64,000 nucleotides of DNA from Micromonospora sp. Llam0 (lineage in GTDB: Bacteria; Actinomycetota; Actinomycetes; Mycobacteriales; Micromonosporaceae), in assembly GCF_003751085.1 (NCBI RefSeq), contig NZ_RJJY01000001.1, positions 2,666,001-2,730,000 of the forward strand, given 5' to 3'. This document shows positions 50,663-59,665 of this stretch, piece by piece. Positions within the stretch are counted from its first letter, which is position 1; each line of letters opens with the position of its first letter. The notes under the pieces were generated by a model. It ran no database searches. It worked only from the letters and a program-made list of their open reading frames with translations, and was not told where the DNA came from. A program made the position numbers and the translations under genes.

Positions 50663-51711
50663 CGCGGGGCTCCCGTCGTCGTGCCGGTCGTGGCCAGGGC
50701 GGCGCGGACGGCCGGCACGACGTCGCTTCCGAGCAGTTCGACCGTACGCGCGACGTCGGCGAAGGGCAGGCCACCCGAGTCGACCTGCAGCAGCACCCGG
50801 TCCTGGCCCAGCACCCGGTGTTGTTCCACGATCTTGGCGGCGACCTGTGCGGGGTCGCCGGCCAGCAGCGCCTCGGCGCCGGCGGCGTGCCGTTCGAAGC
50901 CTTCCCGGTCGAGCACGATCCGCCCGCGGGAGTGCAGGTCGAGGTATTCTGCGAGGTACGGATAGAAGCCCGCCGCCTGGGCGGACTCCGCAACGACGTA
51001 CGCCTGGCCGGTAGTCGCCACCCGCAACGCGGCCGGATCGTGACCGTGCGAGGCCGCTGCCTCCCGGTACGCCGCGAGGTTCTCGGCCAGGCGGGCCGTG
51101 GATCCCGGGGTGACCGCCGCGGTCACCGGCAGCCCGAGCTTGCCGGCCCGGATCAGGCTGCCGCGGTTGCCGCCGACGCCGATCCCGACCGGCAGCGGCT
51201 GCTGCACCGCGCGCGGGCCGACCCAGGAGCCGAGCAGCGGCGGCCGGTGCTCGCCCCGCCAGGTGACCGAGGACTGCCGGGTGATCTGCAGGAGCAGGTC
51301 GAGGTGCTCGGTGAACACGGCGTCGTAGTCGTCCATGGAGTATCCGAACAGGTCGAACGGCTCCGGGAACGCACCCCGCCCGACGGTGATCTCGGCGCGC
51401 CCGCCGGACACCGCGTCGAGCGTGGCGAAGTCTTCGTAGACCCGCACCGGGTCGAGCACGCCGATCAGCGTGGTGGCGCTGGTGAGGCGGATGCGCTCGG
51501 TGGCCTGCGCGACGGCGGCCAACACCACGGCCGGCGACGGCACCGCGTAGTTGGGATGGTGGTGCTCCCCGACCGCGAACACGTCGAGACCGGCCTGCTC
51601 GGCGAGCTGCCCGAGACGGACGATCCGGCGGATCCGCTCGTCGGGTGCCACCGCGTGGTCCGAACGCGGGTCGGAAGTGAGGTCTGCGAGGCTGATCAGC
51701 CCGATTTCCAT
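50659..51711 (-). CDS. Luciferase-like (LLM-class) flavin-dependent oxidoreductase
   Basis: A 350-residue TIM-barrel flavoprotein: VGEHHHPNYAVPSPAVVLAA, LTSATTLIGVLDPVRVYEDF, VGRGAFPEPFDLFG, and GIGVGGNRGSLIRAGKLGLP mark the bacterial-luciferase superfamily. Members use reduced FMN for hydroxylation, epoxidation or Baeyer-Villiger oxidation. The ATG follows GAGGCAGG. It is flanked by the FAD monooxygenase and the PrmC-like gene in one operon, and the FMN reductase of the cluster could be its partner. The reaction cannot be read from the sequence. Confidence 0.87.
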   Translation of the reverse strand: MEIGLISLADLTSDPRSDHAVAPDERIRRIVRLGQLAEQAGLDVFAVGEHHHPNYAVPSPAVVLAAVAQATERIRLTSATTLIGVLDPVRVYEDFATLDAVSGGRAEITVGRGAFPEPFDLFGYSMDDYDAVFTEHLDLLLQITRQSSVTWRGEHRPPLLGSWVGPRAVQQPLPVGIGVGGNRGSLIRAGKLGLPVTAAVTPGSTARLAENLAAYREAAASHGHDPAALRVATTGQAYVVAESAQAAGFYPYLAEYLDLHSRGRIVLDREGFERHAAGAEALLAGDPAQVAAKIVEQHRVLGQDRVLLQVDSGGLPFADVARTVELLGSDVVPAVRAALATTGTTTGAPR

Positions 51712-51760
51712 GAACCTGCCTCAACGGGACGGCTGCGACGATCCACCGTACCGTGGGACA

Positions 51761-53287
51761 TCACGCCGCGTTCAGCTGCCTCCTCAGGTCGTCCAGCAGG
51801 GCGTGGACCAGCGCGAGGTCCGCCACCGCGCCGAAGACGTGGTAGTCGGGGCGCACCAGGACGGCGGCGGCGCCGAGTCCGGCCAGGTAGGACGTGTAGA
51901 CACCGTCCACGTCGCCGACCGCGCCGGGTCCCAGCCGCGCGACGATCGGATCGACGCCGGGTATCGCCGGCCCGGTGTCGACCTCACCGGTGGTGAGCAG
52001 CACGAACCCGCGCCCCACCCGGTCGTCGAACAGGCCGGTCTGCCCGCCGACGCGTACCCGGCCCTGCGGGACCACGTCACCGCGGGCCGCCGCCAGACCC
52101 TCCGGCAGGCGGCTGAGCAGGCCCTCGGCCAGCGGCTTGGCGGGTTCCGGCCGATTCGGCCCACGCCGTGGGTTGGCGAGGATCGCGGCGTCGCGGTCGG
52201 CGGCGGCGTCCGGATCCGACACGCAGATGACCCGCCCCAGCTTCACCGACTCCCGGATGGACTGGCGGGCCTGGGCGCGTCGCTCGATCGTGTACGTGTC
52301 GAGCAGTTCCGCGGGTGCGCCACGCAGCACGAGGTCGAGCTTCCAGCCGAGGTTGGCGGCGTCCCGCAGGCCCGAGCACATGCCCTGGCCCGCGAACGGC
52401 GGCATCAGGTGCGCCGCGTCGCCGGCCAGCAGAACCCGCCCATCCCGCCACTGGTCGGCCCACATCGCCCGGAACGTGTAGGTGGAGCTGCGCAGCAGGC
52501 GCGCGTTGTCCGGCCGTACGCCGCGCGGCTCGAGCAACCGCCACGCCGCGTCGCTCGTGCGCAGCTCGTCGAGGTCCTCACCGGGCAGCCGCATGAACTC
52601 CCAGCGCCGGCGCCCGGGCCCGCTGCCGACCACCGTGGTCGGCCGGGCCGGATCGCACCACTGCTGGTTCGTCGGCAGGAACGTACGCTCGACAGCCAGC
52701 TCCACGTCGCACAGCAACCAGTCGTACGAGAAACCGAGATCCGTGACGCCGACGCCGAGCCGATCGCGGACGTAGCTGTTCGCCCCGTCGCAGCCGATCA
52801 CCCACCGCGCGGCGACGGTGTGCGCCTCACCGTCCACGCTCTTGGTGCCGACCATCACCCGGTCGCCGGCCTCCCGCAGGTCGACGACCTCGTGCCCGCG
52901 CCAGATCCGGACATCCGGAAAGGTGGCCAGCCGGCGAGTGAGAAGGGCCTCCAGCGCGGGCTGGTGCATCGTGCTCGCGTCCGGCCAGCCGTACCGGCCG
53001 GTGGTGGCGAACACGATGTCCAGCAGCACCCGGCCCCGCGCGTCCAGCCACTGGTAGCCGGTGGCGGGCTGGGAGAGGCCCGGCAGGTCCGCGCCGACGC
53101 CCGCACCGGCGAGCAGCCGTGCCGTCTCGCCGTCGAAGCTGGTGGCGCGCGGGAGCGGGTACGCCTCCGGCCGGCGCTCGACGACACCGACCCGCCAGCC
53201 GCGCTGGGCCAGCAGGATGGCCAGGGTGGCGCCGATCGGGCCGAGGCCCACGACGGCGACGTCGACGTCGCCCTGCGGGCCGCTCAC
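51761..53287 (-). CDS. FAD-dependent aromatic monooxygenase (MhpA/Rif-Orf19 type)
   Basis: A 508-residue group A flavin hydroxylase: dinucleotide fold VAVVGLGPIGATLAILLAQRG, the DG motif VIGCDGANSYVRDRLG and the FAD-ribityl segment GRVLLAGDAAHLMPPFAGQG. The family includes 3-(3-hydroxyphenyl)propionate hydroxylase and the naphthoquinone-forming monooxygenases of naphthalenic ansamycin clusters (Rif-Orf19). Oxidation of the dihydronaphthalene intermediate formed on PKS 1/2 is the expected job. Its ATG overlaps the P450 stop (ATGA). Confidence 0.88.
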   Translation of the reverse strand: MSGPQGDVDVAVVGLGPIGATLAILLAQRGWRVGVVERRPEAYPLPRATSFDGETARLLAGAGVGADLPGLSQPATGYQWLDARGRVLLDIVFATTGRYGWPDASTMHQPALEALLTRRLATFPDVRIWRGHEVVDLREAGDRVMVGTKSVDGEAHTVAARWVIGCDGANSYVRDRLGVGVTDLGFSYDWLLCDVELAVERTFLPTNQQWCDPARPTTVVGSGPGRRRWEFMRLPGEDLDELRTSDAAWRLLEPRGVRPDNARLLRSSTYTFRAMWADQWRDGRVLLAGDAAHLMPPFAGQGMCSGLRDAANLGWKLDLVLRGAPAELLDTYTIERRAQARQSIRESVKLGRVICVSDPDAAADRDAAILANPRRGPNRPEPAKPLAEGLLSRLPEGLAAARGDVVPQGRVRVGGQTGLFDDRVGRGFVLLTTGEVDTGPAIPGVDPIVARLGPGAVGDVDGVYTSYLAGLGAAAVLVRPDYHVFGAVADLALVHALLDDLRRQLNAA

Positions 53288-54486
53288 CAGCGTACGAGCA
53301 GCTCGTGGAGGCTGAAGACCGGCGTCCGCGCGCGCAACCGCACGTCGCCGGCCGGGACCTCCGGCACCAGCCCCGGCAGCCCGGTGACCAGGGTGCGCAG
53401 CGCGATCGTCAGCAGCGTACGGGCGAGGCGCTGACCGAGGCAGATGTGCACGCCGTACCCGAAGGCGAGGTGCCCGGACGGGTCCCGGCTCAGGTCGAGC
53501 AGGTCGGCGTGCGCGAAGCGGCTCCCGTCGCGGTTGGCGGCCGGCAGGGAGATGGTGACCGTGTCCCCCTCGCTGACCAGGCGGCCGCCGACCTCGACGT
53601 CGGTGAGCGCAGTCCGGAAGATTTGGTACTGGTTGACCGTGGTGTAGCGCAGCAGCTCCTCGACGGCGTTCTCCACGCCGGCCCCGCTCGCGCAGGCGTC
53701 CCGGAACGCCGCCAACTGCTCCCGGTGGTGCAACAGCGCCATGCTGGTGGCCGCCAGCGCGCCCTCGCAGGTGGTGAGCCCGGCCACGAACACGATCAGG
53801 AGCATGTTGGTGATCTCGCGGTCGGTCAGATCCGGTACGCCGGTCAGCCGGCCGATCATCGAGTCGCCCGGGTCGGCGCGCTCCTTCTCGACGCAGTCGC
53901 GCAGGTAGAGGAACGCCTCCTTAGACGCCGCGAACTCGTCCTCGACCGGCACGTCGTCGTCGTTCGAGGTCTCGGACAGCCGTGCCAGGATCGCCCCGCC
54001 CTCGGCCGAAATGCCGAGCAGATCGTTCAGGACCCGGCGGCACAGCGGTTGCACGTACGCGGTCACGAGGTCGGCCGGCGACCCCAGCCCGCGCAGCTCG
54101 GTCAGCTGCTCCGCGGCCGCCACCTCGATCCGCTCGCCGAGCGCCGCCACCCGGTGCGTGGTGAACTCCCCGGTCAGCGTGGCCCGGTAACGCGTGTGCT
54201 CGGGCGGATCCATGTGGATGAACATGCCGGGGATGATCGGCATGGTCGGGAAGGGCTGCCCCTTCTTGGTGACCGGGAAATGGGCCGAGTGGAAGTTGTG
54301 GCTGAACGCCGGGCTGCTCAGCACCTCCTTGGCCACCTCGATCCCGGTCGCCAGCCATCCGACGTGCCCGTCTGGATAGACCATTCTAGACAGTGGCTGC
54401 TCGGCGCTCAGCTCGCGCAGCACCGCCGGCGGGTCGAACGCGTCCGCGCGGTCCCAATGTTCCAGGTACGTGATCGGCTCGGACAT
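53284..54486 (-). CDS. Cytochrome P450, first gene of the tailoring operon
   Basis: A 400-residue P450 with I-helix FVAGLTTCEGA (acidic residue absent), ExxR EELLRY and haem loop FGYGVHICLGQRLARTLL. The ATG at 54486 is preceded by GAGGAAAGG. Operator F and a -10 hexamer are 47-92 bp upstream, so this gene leads the operon P450, FAD monooxygenase, LLM oxidoreductase, PrmC-like. The overlap with the next gene suggests coupled translation. Likely an ansamycin-tailoring oxidase; position of attack unknown. Confidence 0.87.
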   Translation of the reverse strand: MSEPITYLEHWDRADAFDPPAVLRELSAEQPLSRMVYPDGHVGWLATGIEVAKEVLSSPAFSHNFHSAHFPVTKKGQPFPTMPIIPGMFIHMDPPEHTRYRATLTGEFTTHRVAALGERIEVAAAEQLTELRGLGSPADLVTAYVQPLCRRVLNDLLGISAEGGAILARLSETSNDDDVPVEDEFAASKEAFLYLRDCVEKERADPGDSMIGRLTGVPDLTDREITNMLLIVFVAGLTTCEGALAATSMALLHHREQLAAFRDACASGAGVENAVEELLRYTTVNQYQIFRTALTDVEVGGRLVSEGDTVTISLPAANRDGSRFAHADLLDLSRDPSGHLAFGYGVHICLGQRLARTLLTIALRTLVTGLPGLVPEVPAGDVRLRARTPVFSLHELLVRW

Positions 54487-54532
54487 GTCGAAACCTTTCC
54501 TCGATCCCCACGGGCGTCACCCGGACGTTTCG

Positions 54533-54578
54533 AGGCTAGGAAAGTTCCTGCCGCCCACCATCCCCAGCTCTGGTAACT
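54533..54578 (-). promoter_or_regulatory. RifZ-type operator F and -10 hexamer for the tailoring operon
   Basis: Element ATCCCCAGCTCTGGTAAC is at 54561-54578; its complement reads TTACC-N8-GGATG, one base off the RifZ consensus, and contains the palindrome CCAG-N2-CTGG. After 22 bp comes TAGCCT (54538-54533, minus strand). The leader to the ATG at 54486 is about 40 nt. Confidence 0.72.
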
Positions 54579-54592
54579 CCACCGCGCACCCG

Positions 54593-54622
54593 TTGTTCAC
54601 CCGTCGCCGCCGCCGTTAGCTT
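54593..54622 (+). promoter_or_regulatory. Leaderless promoter of the rightward MDR gene
   Basis: TTGTTC (54593-54598) and TAGCTT (54617-54622) are 18 bp apart, and the ATG at 54629 begins 6 bp after the -10 with no ribosome site. This is the usual actinobacterial leaderless geometry. Operator F is only 14 bp upstream of the -35 and could serve both directions. Confidence 0.5.
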
Positions 54623-54628
54623 GACCCC

Positions 54629-55612
54629 ATGCTCAGCGACAGCATGCGTGCCGTGTACGCCTCGGCGCCGACCCCCGATGACCCGCTTTCCGCCCTCGTC
54701 GTCGGGGAGCGCCCGGCCCCCGTGGTCCCCGACGGGTGGATCCGCGTCGACGTACGAGCCGTGTCGCTCAACCACAAGGACCTGTGGACGCTGCGCGGCG
54801 TGGGCCTAGACCACGATCAGTACCCCCGGATCCTGGGCTGCGAGGCCGCCGGGCTGGACCCCGACGGCCGCCGAGTGCTGCTGTACCCCCTGCTGAACAC
54901 CCCGCCGGGCGCCAGCGACGAGACGCTGCACCTGCCGGCCGCGCAGCTGTCCGGCGCCCGCCCCGGCACCCTCGCCGAGCAGTTCACCGCGCCGGGCTCG
55001 AGCCTGCTGCCGATACCCGACCACCTGACCTGGGAGGAGGCCTCCTGCCTGATCTGCACCTGGCTGCCGGCGTACCGGATGCTGTTCACGAAGGCACAGC
55101 TGCGACCCGGCGACACGGTCCTGGTCCAGGGCGCGGCGGGCGGTCTCTCGACCGCGCTGATCGCCATCGGCGCCGCGTCCGGCCTGCGGGTCTGGGTCAC
55201 CGGCCGTACGCCCGAGAAGCGAGCCCTGGCCCGCCGGCTGGGCGCCGCCAACACGTTCGAGCACGGCACCGAACTGCCGGCCCCGGTCGACGCGGTGATC
55301 GACGGCGTCGGCAAGGCCACCTGGCACCATTCCCTGCGAAGCGTCCGCCACGGCGGCACGGTCGTGGTGGCCGGCGCCACGACGGGCGACGTGCCCCCGG
55401 CCCGCCTGCACCGGGTCTACTTCCACCAGATCAACATCGTGGGCTCCCTGAGCGGCACACGAGAGGAGTACCAGCGCCTCTTCACCCTGATGAACACCAC
55501 CGGCCTGCGCCCCCTAGTCGACGACGCACTCCCGTTGTCCGAGGCCCGAGCCGCCTTCAAACGCCTCTCCGACGGCGACGTCCGCGGCAACCTGGTGATC
55601 ACCCTGCCCTGA
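54629..55612 (+). CDS. MDR-family alcohol dehydrogenase/quinone reductase-like protein
   Basis: A 327-residue medium-chain reductase: GroES-like start (VRAVSLNHKDLWTLRGVG, ILGCEAAGLDPDGRRV) and NADPH-binding VLVQGAAGGLSTALIAIGAA. It has no obvious Zn catalytic ligands beyond an early Cys. It is transcribed away from the cluster, sharing its control region with the P450 operon. An in-frame ATG at 54644 is a second possible start. It is the last complete cluster-side gene before the insertion elements. Its substrate is not evident. Confidence 0.82.
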   Translation: MLSDSMRAVYASAPTPDDPLSALVVGERPAPVVPDGWIRVDVRAVSLNHKDLWTLRGVGLDHDQYPRILGCEAAGLDPDGRRVLLYPLLNTPPGASDETLHLPAAQLSGARPGTLAEQFTAPGSSLLPIPDHLTWEEASCLICTWLPAYRMLFTKAQLRPGDTVLVQGAAGGLSTALIAIGAASGLRVWVTGRTPEKRALARRLGAANTFEHGTELPAPVDAVIDGVGKATWHHSLRSVRHGGTVVVAGATTGDVPPARLHRVYFHQINIVGSLSGTREEYQRLFTLMNTTGLRPLVDDALPLSEARAAFKRLSDGDVRGNLVITLP

Positions 55613-55659
55613 AAGGACGTCTCATCCTGATTCACGTTTCCCGTTTTGAAGCTCTTGAC

Positions 55660-57457
55660 GACCCTGATGGCTTATTCGGTGTAGGTCAGGCGGCGAGGGT
55701 GAAGTCGAGGCGTTGGAGGTGTGTTGTCCGGGTGCGGTCGAGGGGGTGTCCGGTCCAGTAGCTGTCGAGGCGGATGATGTTGATCGCGGTGGCCGTGAGG
55801 GTGTGTTCGAGTCTGGTCTTGGGCAGGCCTCGGTAACGGGCGGTACGGATCCCGGTGACATGGGTGCTTTGGCGCATGGTGCCCTCGACTCCGGCGCGGA
55901 CGGCGTAGCGGGCCTTCCACTCGGAGGTGTTCTGCTGGATGCGGGCAGCGGTGAGGGCTTCGTGTAGGTCACGGGGGTGGATGGTGATCTGGCGGCGGGT
56001 GCCTCGGGTGCATTCCTGGCGGGTGGGGCAGGGCTGGCAGACGCTCTTCGGCCAGGACACCACGATGGTGTCGGTGTCGCGTTGTCGGCAGGGTGACCAG
56101 CTTGTGCTGGTGTTGCCCTGGGGACAGACGCCGTGGCGGGTGTCGAAGTCGAAGGTGAACGCCGCTTTGTCGTAGCCTCGCCCGGCGCGGGCCTGCGCGG
56201 ACGGGTCGATCAGCATCGGGGAGGTCAGGGTGATCCCGTGCCGGCGGGCGGCGGGCGGCGGTGATCTCGGCGGACGGGTATCCGGAGTCGACGAGGTGCT
56301 CGGCGGGAGTCAGTGCCTTGTCGGCCAGTCGCTGGTGGATGATGGCGGTCATGGCCGAGTCCGGGACGGTCGCGGTGGTGGTGGCCACGTTCGTGATCAG
56401 GTTCGGGTGTTCTCCGCGTCCGGTTTCCCGGCCGGTGGTGCCGGTCGGTGGGTCGCAGGTCTCGGTGAAGTGGACCTTGTAGCCGCCCCAGCCGGTGTCG
56501 CGTTTGACGCTGTATCGGGCGTCCGGGTCGTATGGGGAGATGAGGCGGTCTCTGCCGGGCGGGACACCGTCCCCGTCCGGGGCGTGTTCCCGCCGTCGCG
56601 CCTCCTGCCCGGCGCCGTCGGTGTCGCGGTAGAACTGCTGGATCCAGATCAGGCGTAACGTCTGTGTCGCTGGGATCTGTGCCAGCCATTCCGGTGCGTC
56701 CGGGTGGTGCGCCGCGTCGAGCAGGTGGTAGCCGTCGATGCCGTAGCGGACCGTCAACTCGTCACGTCTGGTCTGGCTCTCGGGCAGGCGTAGGTTGTCG
56801 ACGCGGGTGCCGTAGACGCCGGTCCAGGAATCGTCGATGACCGAGGTGAGCCAGTGCGGTGCCGCCGCGGCGAGGGCTTCCAACGCCGCCCGTAGTGTCT
56901 CTCCGGCCAGTTCGAGGCGGTTGAGGTCGCGGATCGCGCCGAGTACGTGGGTGGAATCGGTGCGTTGGCGGCCCCGGGCCTTGACCAGTCCGAGCCCGGC
57001 CAGGCGTCGCAGCAGGGCGTCCAGGGCCAGGCTGGTCAGGTCACCGGCGACCAGCCGGTCCCGGAACTCCGACAGGACGGTGGGGTCGAAACCCGGATCG
57101 TCGAGTTCCAGACCGAGGGCGTATTTCCAGGTGATTCGGTCCCGGACCGCGTCGGCGGCCTGACGGTCGGTCAGGTTCTCCGAGAACTGCAACACGCTGG
57201 CGGTCATCAACTGTGCCGGGGAGATCCCCGGCCGTCCCCGGAGCCCGAACGCCGCCGAGAACCGGGCGTCCTCGTACACCTGGCCGAGTTCGTCACGGAT
57301 CCGCGTCGCCAGGTTCCCTTTCCGGAACGCCGCCCGCGCCATCCGCGCGGTCTGCTCCGGAACGTCTGGCCACGGCCTCGGTTGCATCGACATGACCACA
57401 ACAACCCTACTGACCCACCGAAGGAGACGGGTACACGGCCGAATAAGCCATCAGGGT
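55660..57457 (-). mobile_element. IS1182-like insertion sequence, complete ends, with target duplication
   Basis: Perfect 20-bp terminal inverted repeats (GACCCTGATGGCTTATTCGG at 55660-55679, its complement at 57438-57457) bound a 1798-bp element. A 6-bp direct repeat CTTGAC flanks it (55654-55659 and 57458-57463). Exact repeats and duplication imply a fairly recent insertion, in the gap after the MDR gene. It holds one transposase gene, which is frameshifted. Confidence 0.85.
55686..57393 (-). pseudogene. IS1182-family transposase, frameshifted
   Basis: The N-terminal part (from the ATG at 57393) has the family start with RFSAAFGLRGRPGISP, QFSENLTDRQAADAVRDRI and the DSTHVLGAIRDLNRLE region; the C-terminal part continues in another frame from about 56235 (IDPSAQARAGRGYDKAAF through SWPKSVCQPCPTRQECTRG, ending at 55686). 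The shift lies in a GCC/CGC-rich run near 56240-56255 and amounts to one extra base. Otherwise the protein is full length, about 565 residues. Either a recent null mutation, a sequencing slip, or a translational frameshift could explain it. Confidence 0.82.
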
Positions 57458-57463
57458 CCTTGA

Positions 57464-57841
57464 CCCCATATGGACAGGCCAGCCGGGCAACACATGAGGG
57501 TGTCGGCCCCTATGGTTGTGCCGGCTGTCAGCGACTTGCGGACAAACCTAACCAGACACTCGTAGCGTAGTAAAACCGCTCAAGCTATACTTTCACGAAT
57601 GCCCTCGATCAGGGCGAAGTCCCCATGAAACCGGCGATTATATCGACAGCCTTCACTTGTCGGGCCGGGCTTATCGGGCGCAACGTGAACAAGACGTCCA
57701 GTGAGAGGGCGGTCCGCAGTAGCTTGATATGATCTATGCGTTGCGCCCGGTTGGAGACCTTACGGCGGGTTCGCCGTGGATAGCGGCTGGTAGATCTGTG
57801 GAATGTGAGTCCTGGTCGTGACCGTTCCGGCTGCTGCGGCG
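57464..57841. other. Non-coding gap between two insertion elements
   Basis: About 380 bp, visibly richer in A+T than the cluster. I see no gene. It contains an 11-bp inverted repeat, CGGGCGCAACG (57675-57685) and CGTTGCGCCCG (57739-57749), 53 bp apart, of unknown meaning. Confidence 0.5.
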
Positions 57842-59518
57842 TTAGCTTGATCTTTAACCTGTGCGGCGTGGTCTGGGATTGGCCGATTTTTTCTTTCTGG
57901 AGGTCGTCTTCCCGGTTTGGCTGCTGGTGACGGTGTGGACGTCGTAGCGGCGGGTGGGGTGACGGTTGGGTGTGCCGGGTGGTCGTCCGGGGCCTGGCCG
58001 GGTGGGTTTCGGCGCGCTGGCGGGGCAGGTGCTTGTCGGACGTAGGTGCCGAAATCCGCGGCGGACCCGGGATGGGGTGAGCCGTTCGGGTGGCGCTGGT
58101 CGTTCCCATGGGTGACGCAGGTCGGCGGCCAGTGGCCGGGCCAGCCTCAGCTGCGTGTAGGCGGCGATGATCAGCCAGGTCCACCGGTCGGCGGCGTGCG
58201 GGTCGCGCAGTTTCGGCACTGTCCAGCCGAGGGTCTGCTTGAACAGCCGGAACGTGTGCTCGATGTCGAAGCGGCGTAGGAACGCCTGCCACAACAGGTC
58301 GATCATCGCCGGATCCGGGCTGGGATCGTGGCCCGGCTCGTGGTCGATACCGGTGGACCACCACAACCATACCGGTTTCGCGGTCGCGCCCGACGGCAGC
58401 CGCCCGACGTCGAGACGGATCACGGTGCCTTCCAGGATCGGCAGTGCAGGGCAGTCGGTCCAGGCCGCGCGGCGGGTCAGTCTCGGATGCAAGCGGTGCC
58501 AGGCTCGGGCGGTGACGGTGCCGTAGAGGCGGGTATCGGTCACCGTGGTCACATCCGGGGCACCCCAACTGCGGGGGTCGCCGAAGATGAACTCGGCGCC
58601 GTGGCGGGGCAGCCGGCCCCGCCGGCCGGGCAGCGGTGGTGGCGCGGGTCGGCGCAGGACCCTGTCCGAGCGCAGCCTGGCCAGGACGCGCACCGGCAGG
58701 TCCCGCAGCAGCCAGGCCAGGCGGGCCGCGTCGTAGCCTGCGTCCATCACCACCCAGACCTGCGGATCGCCGGGCCGCCAATGGCCGGCGGCGATCAACC
58801 GGCCGACCACGTCCCGCAACTGGGCGGCGGTCACCGCCGCCAGATCCGCACCCGGAGCCAAGCGGACCGCGTCCAGCGGTGCGGTCCACGAGGTGCGGCC
58901 GGTCTCCAACGCCACAACGAACGCATACGGCCAGCCCGGAACTCCGATGTGCTGGTCCCTGCCACGGCCGTAGGTGTGACACAGGATCCGCTCCGGCGAC
59001 GTGTGCGCCTCCGGCCGCAGCCAGCACGTCACATCCACGGCCAGGACGAGCCGCCCGTCAGCCGCCCGCGGCGGCGGCACCGCCGCCACCGCCGTACGCA
59101 GCCGTTGCACGTCAACCCGCCCGGCGGCCAAGGCGTCGTACAACGCGCCGTGCCCACGGCGGTACTCCGCTACCAGCGACAACCCGGGCAACGACCGCAC
59201 CGGCCCATCCGCGCACAACACCGCGTCGGTCAACTCGAACAACGCATCCGACCGCCGTGACAGGGCCTGGTGGAAGTCCCGCCGAAACCCGGCCAACACC
59301 TCCGCCGGATCCCTCACCGGCCCGGTCGAGACAGAGCCGGGTAACACCAGCCCACTCAGATGGTCCAAAATCGTGGCCACGGCCACCGCCTTGATCTCGC
59401 GTCCTTGCCAGGGAACCCGAAGATCATCAACGGTGGCCGTTCCCACGTCAGCCCGACACGCCGGAATCCTCACAGGAGCAACCGGCGCCCGCCACCGACG
59501 GGTTAAAAATCAAGCTAA
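57842..59518 (-). mobile_element. Insertion element with a DDE transposase and 18-bp inverted ends
   Basis: The ends TTAGCTTGATCTTTAACC (57842-57859) and, inverted, TTAGCTTGATTTTTAACC (59501-59518) match at 17 of 18 positions and enclose a single long transposase gene. A target duplication is not clear (GC-rich flanks share only short runs). Confidence 0.75.
57854..59473 (-). CDS. DDE transposase (IS4-clan/IS701-like)
   Basis: A 539-residue intact transposase. A first catalytic Asp is likely in LAVDVTCWLRPEAHT, the second in VWVVMDAGYDAARLAW and the Glu in FDIEHTFRLFKQTLGW, the YREK-like segment of IS4-type enzymes. The C-terminal about 90 residues are basic and Pro/Arg-rich. The start GTG at 59473 lies 28 bp inside the right inverted repeat. 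Being unbroken, it may still be active. Family name beyond the DDE/IS4 clan is from memory. Confidence 0.82.
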   Translation of the reverse strand: MRIPACRADVGTATVDDLRVPWQGREIKAVAVATILDHLSGLVLPGSVSTGPVRDPAEVLAGFRRDFHQALSRRSDALFELTDAVLCADGPVRSLPGLSLVAEYRRGHGALYDALAAGRVDVQRLRTAVAAVPPPRAADGRLVLAVDVTCWLRPEAHTSPERILCHTYGRGRDQHIGVPGWPYAFVVALETGRTSWTAPLDAVRLAPGADLAAVTAAQLRDVVGRLIAAGHWRPGDPQVWVVMDAGYDAARLAWLLRDLPVRVLARLRSDRVLRRPAPPPLPGRRGRLPRHGAEFIFGDPRSWGAPDVTTVTDTRLYGTVTARAWHRLHPRLTRRAAWTDCPALPILEGTVIRLDVGRLPSGATAKPVWLWWSTGIDHEPGHDPSPDPAMIDLLWQAFLRRFDIEHTFRLFKQTLGWTVPKLRDPHAADRWTWLIIAAYTQLRLARPLAADLRHPWERPAPPERLTPSRVRRGFRHLRPTSTCPASAPKPTRPGPGRPPGTPNRHPTRRYDVHTVTSSQTGKTTSRKKKSANPRPRRTG

Positions 59519-59665
59519 GCGCGGCCGAGGCCCAGAGCACATAGGCGAAGCTGATGGCACCTATCAGCACTTGCAGGCCCGTTGTCGATTGACTTCCTCC
59601 ACTCACCGGAAGAAGCTGAGGTCACCGAAACGCGGATCCAACCGACGCAAAGGTGGCAGGGGTAG

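Noticed and set aside
27361..54486. Thioesterase or other chain-release gene in addition to the amide synthase
   Set aside because: Looked for a TE domain at the end of PKS 2 and for an alpha/beta hydrolase in the operons; none seen.
57675..57749. 11-bp inverted repeat CGGGCGCAACG / CGTTGCGCCCG
   Set aside because: The 53-bp loop makes a terminator unlikely, and it is not linked to a gene or element end, so I noted it only inside the gap description.
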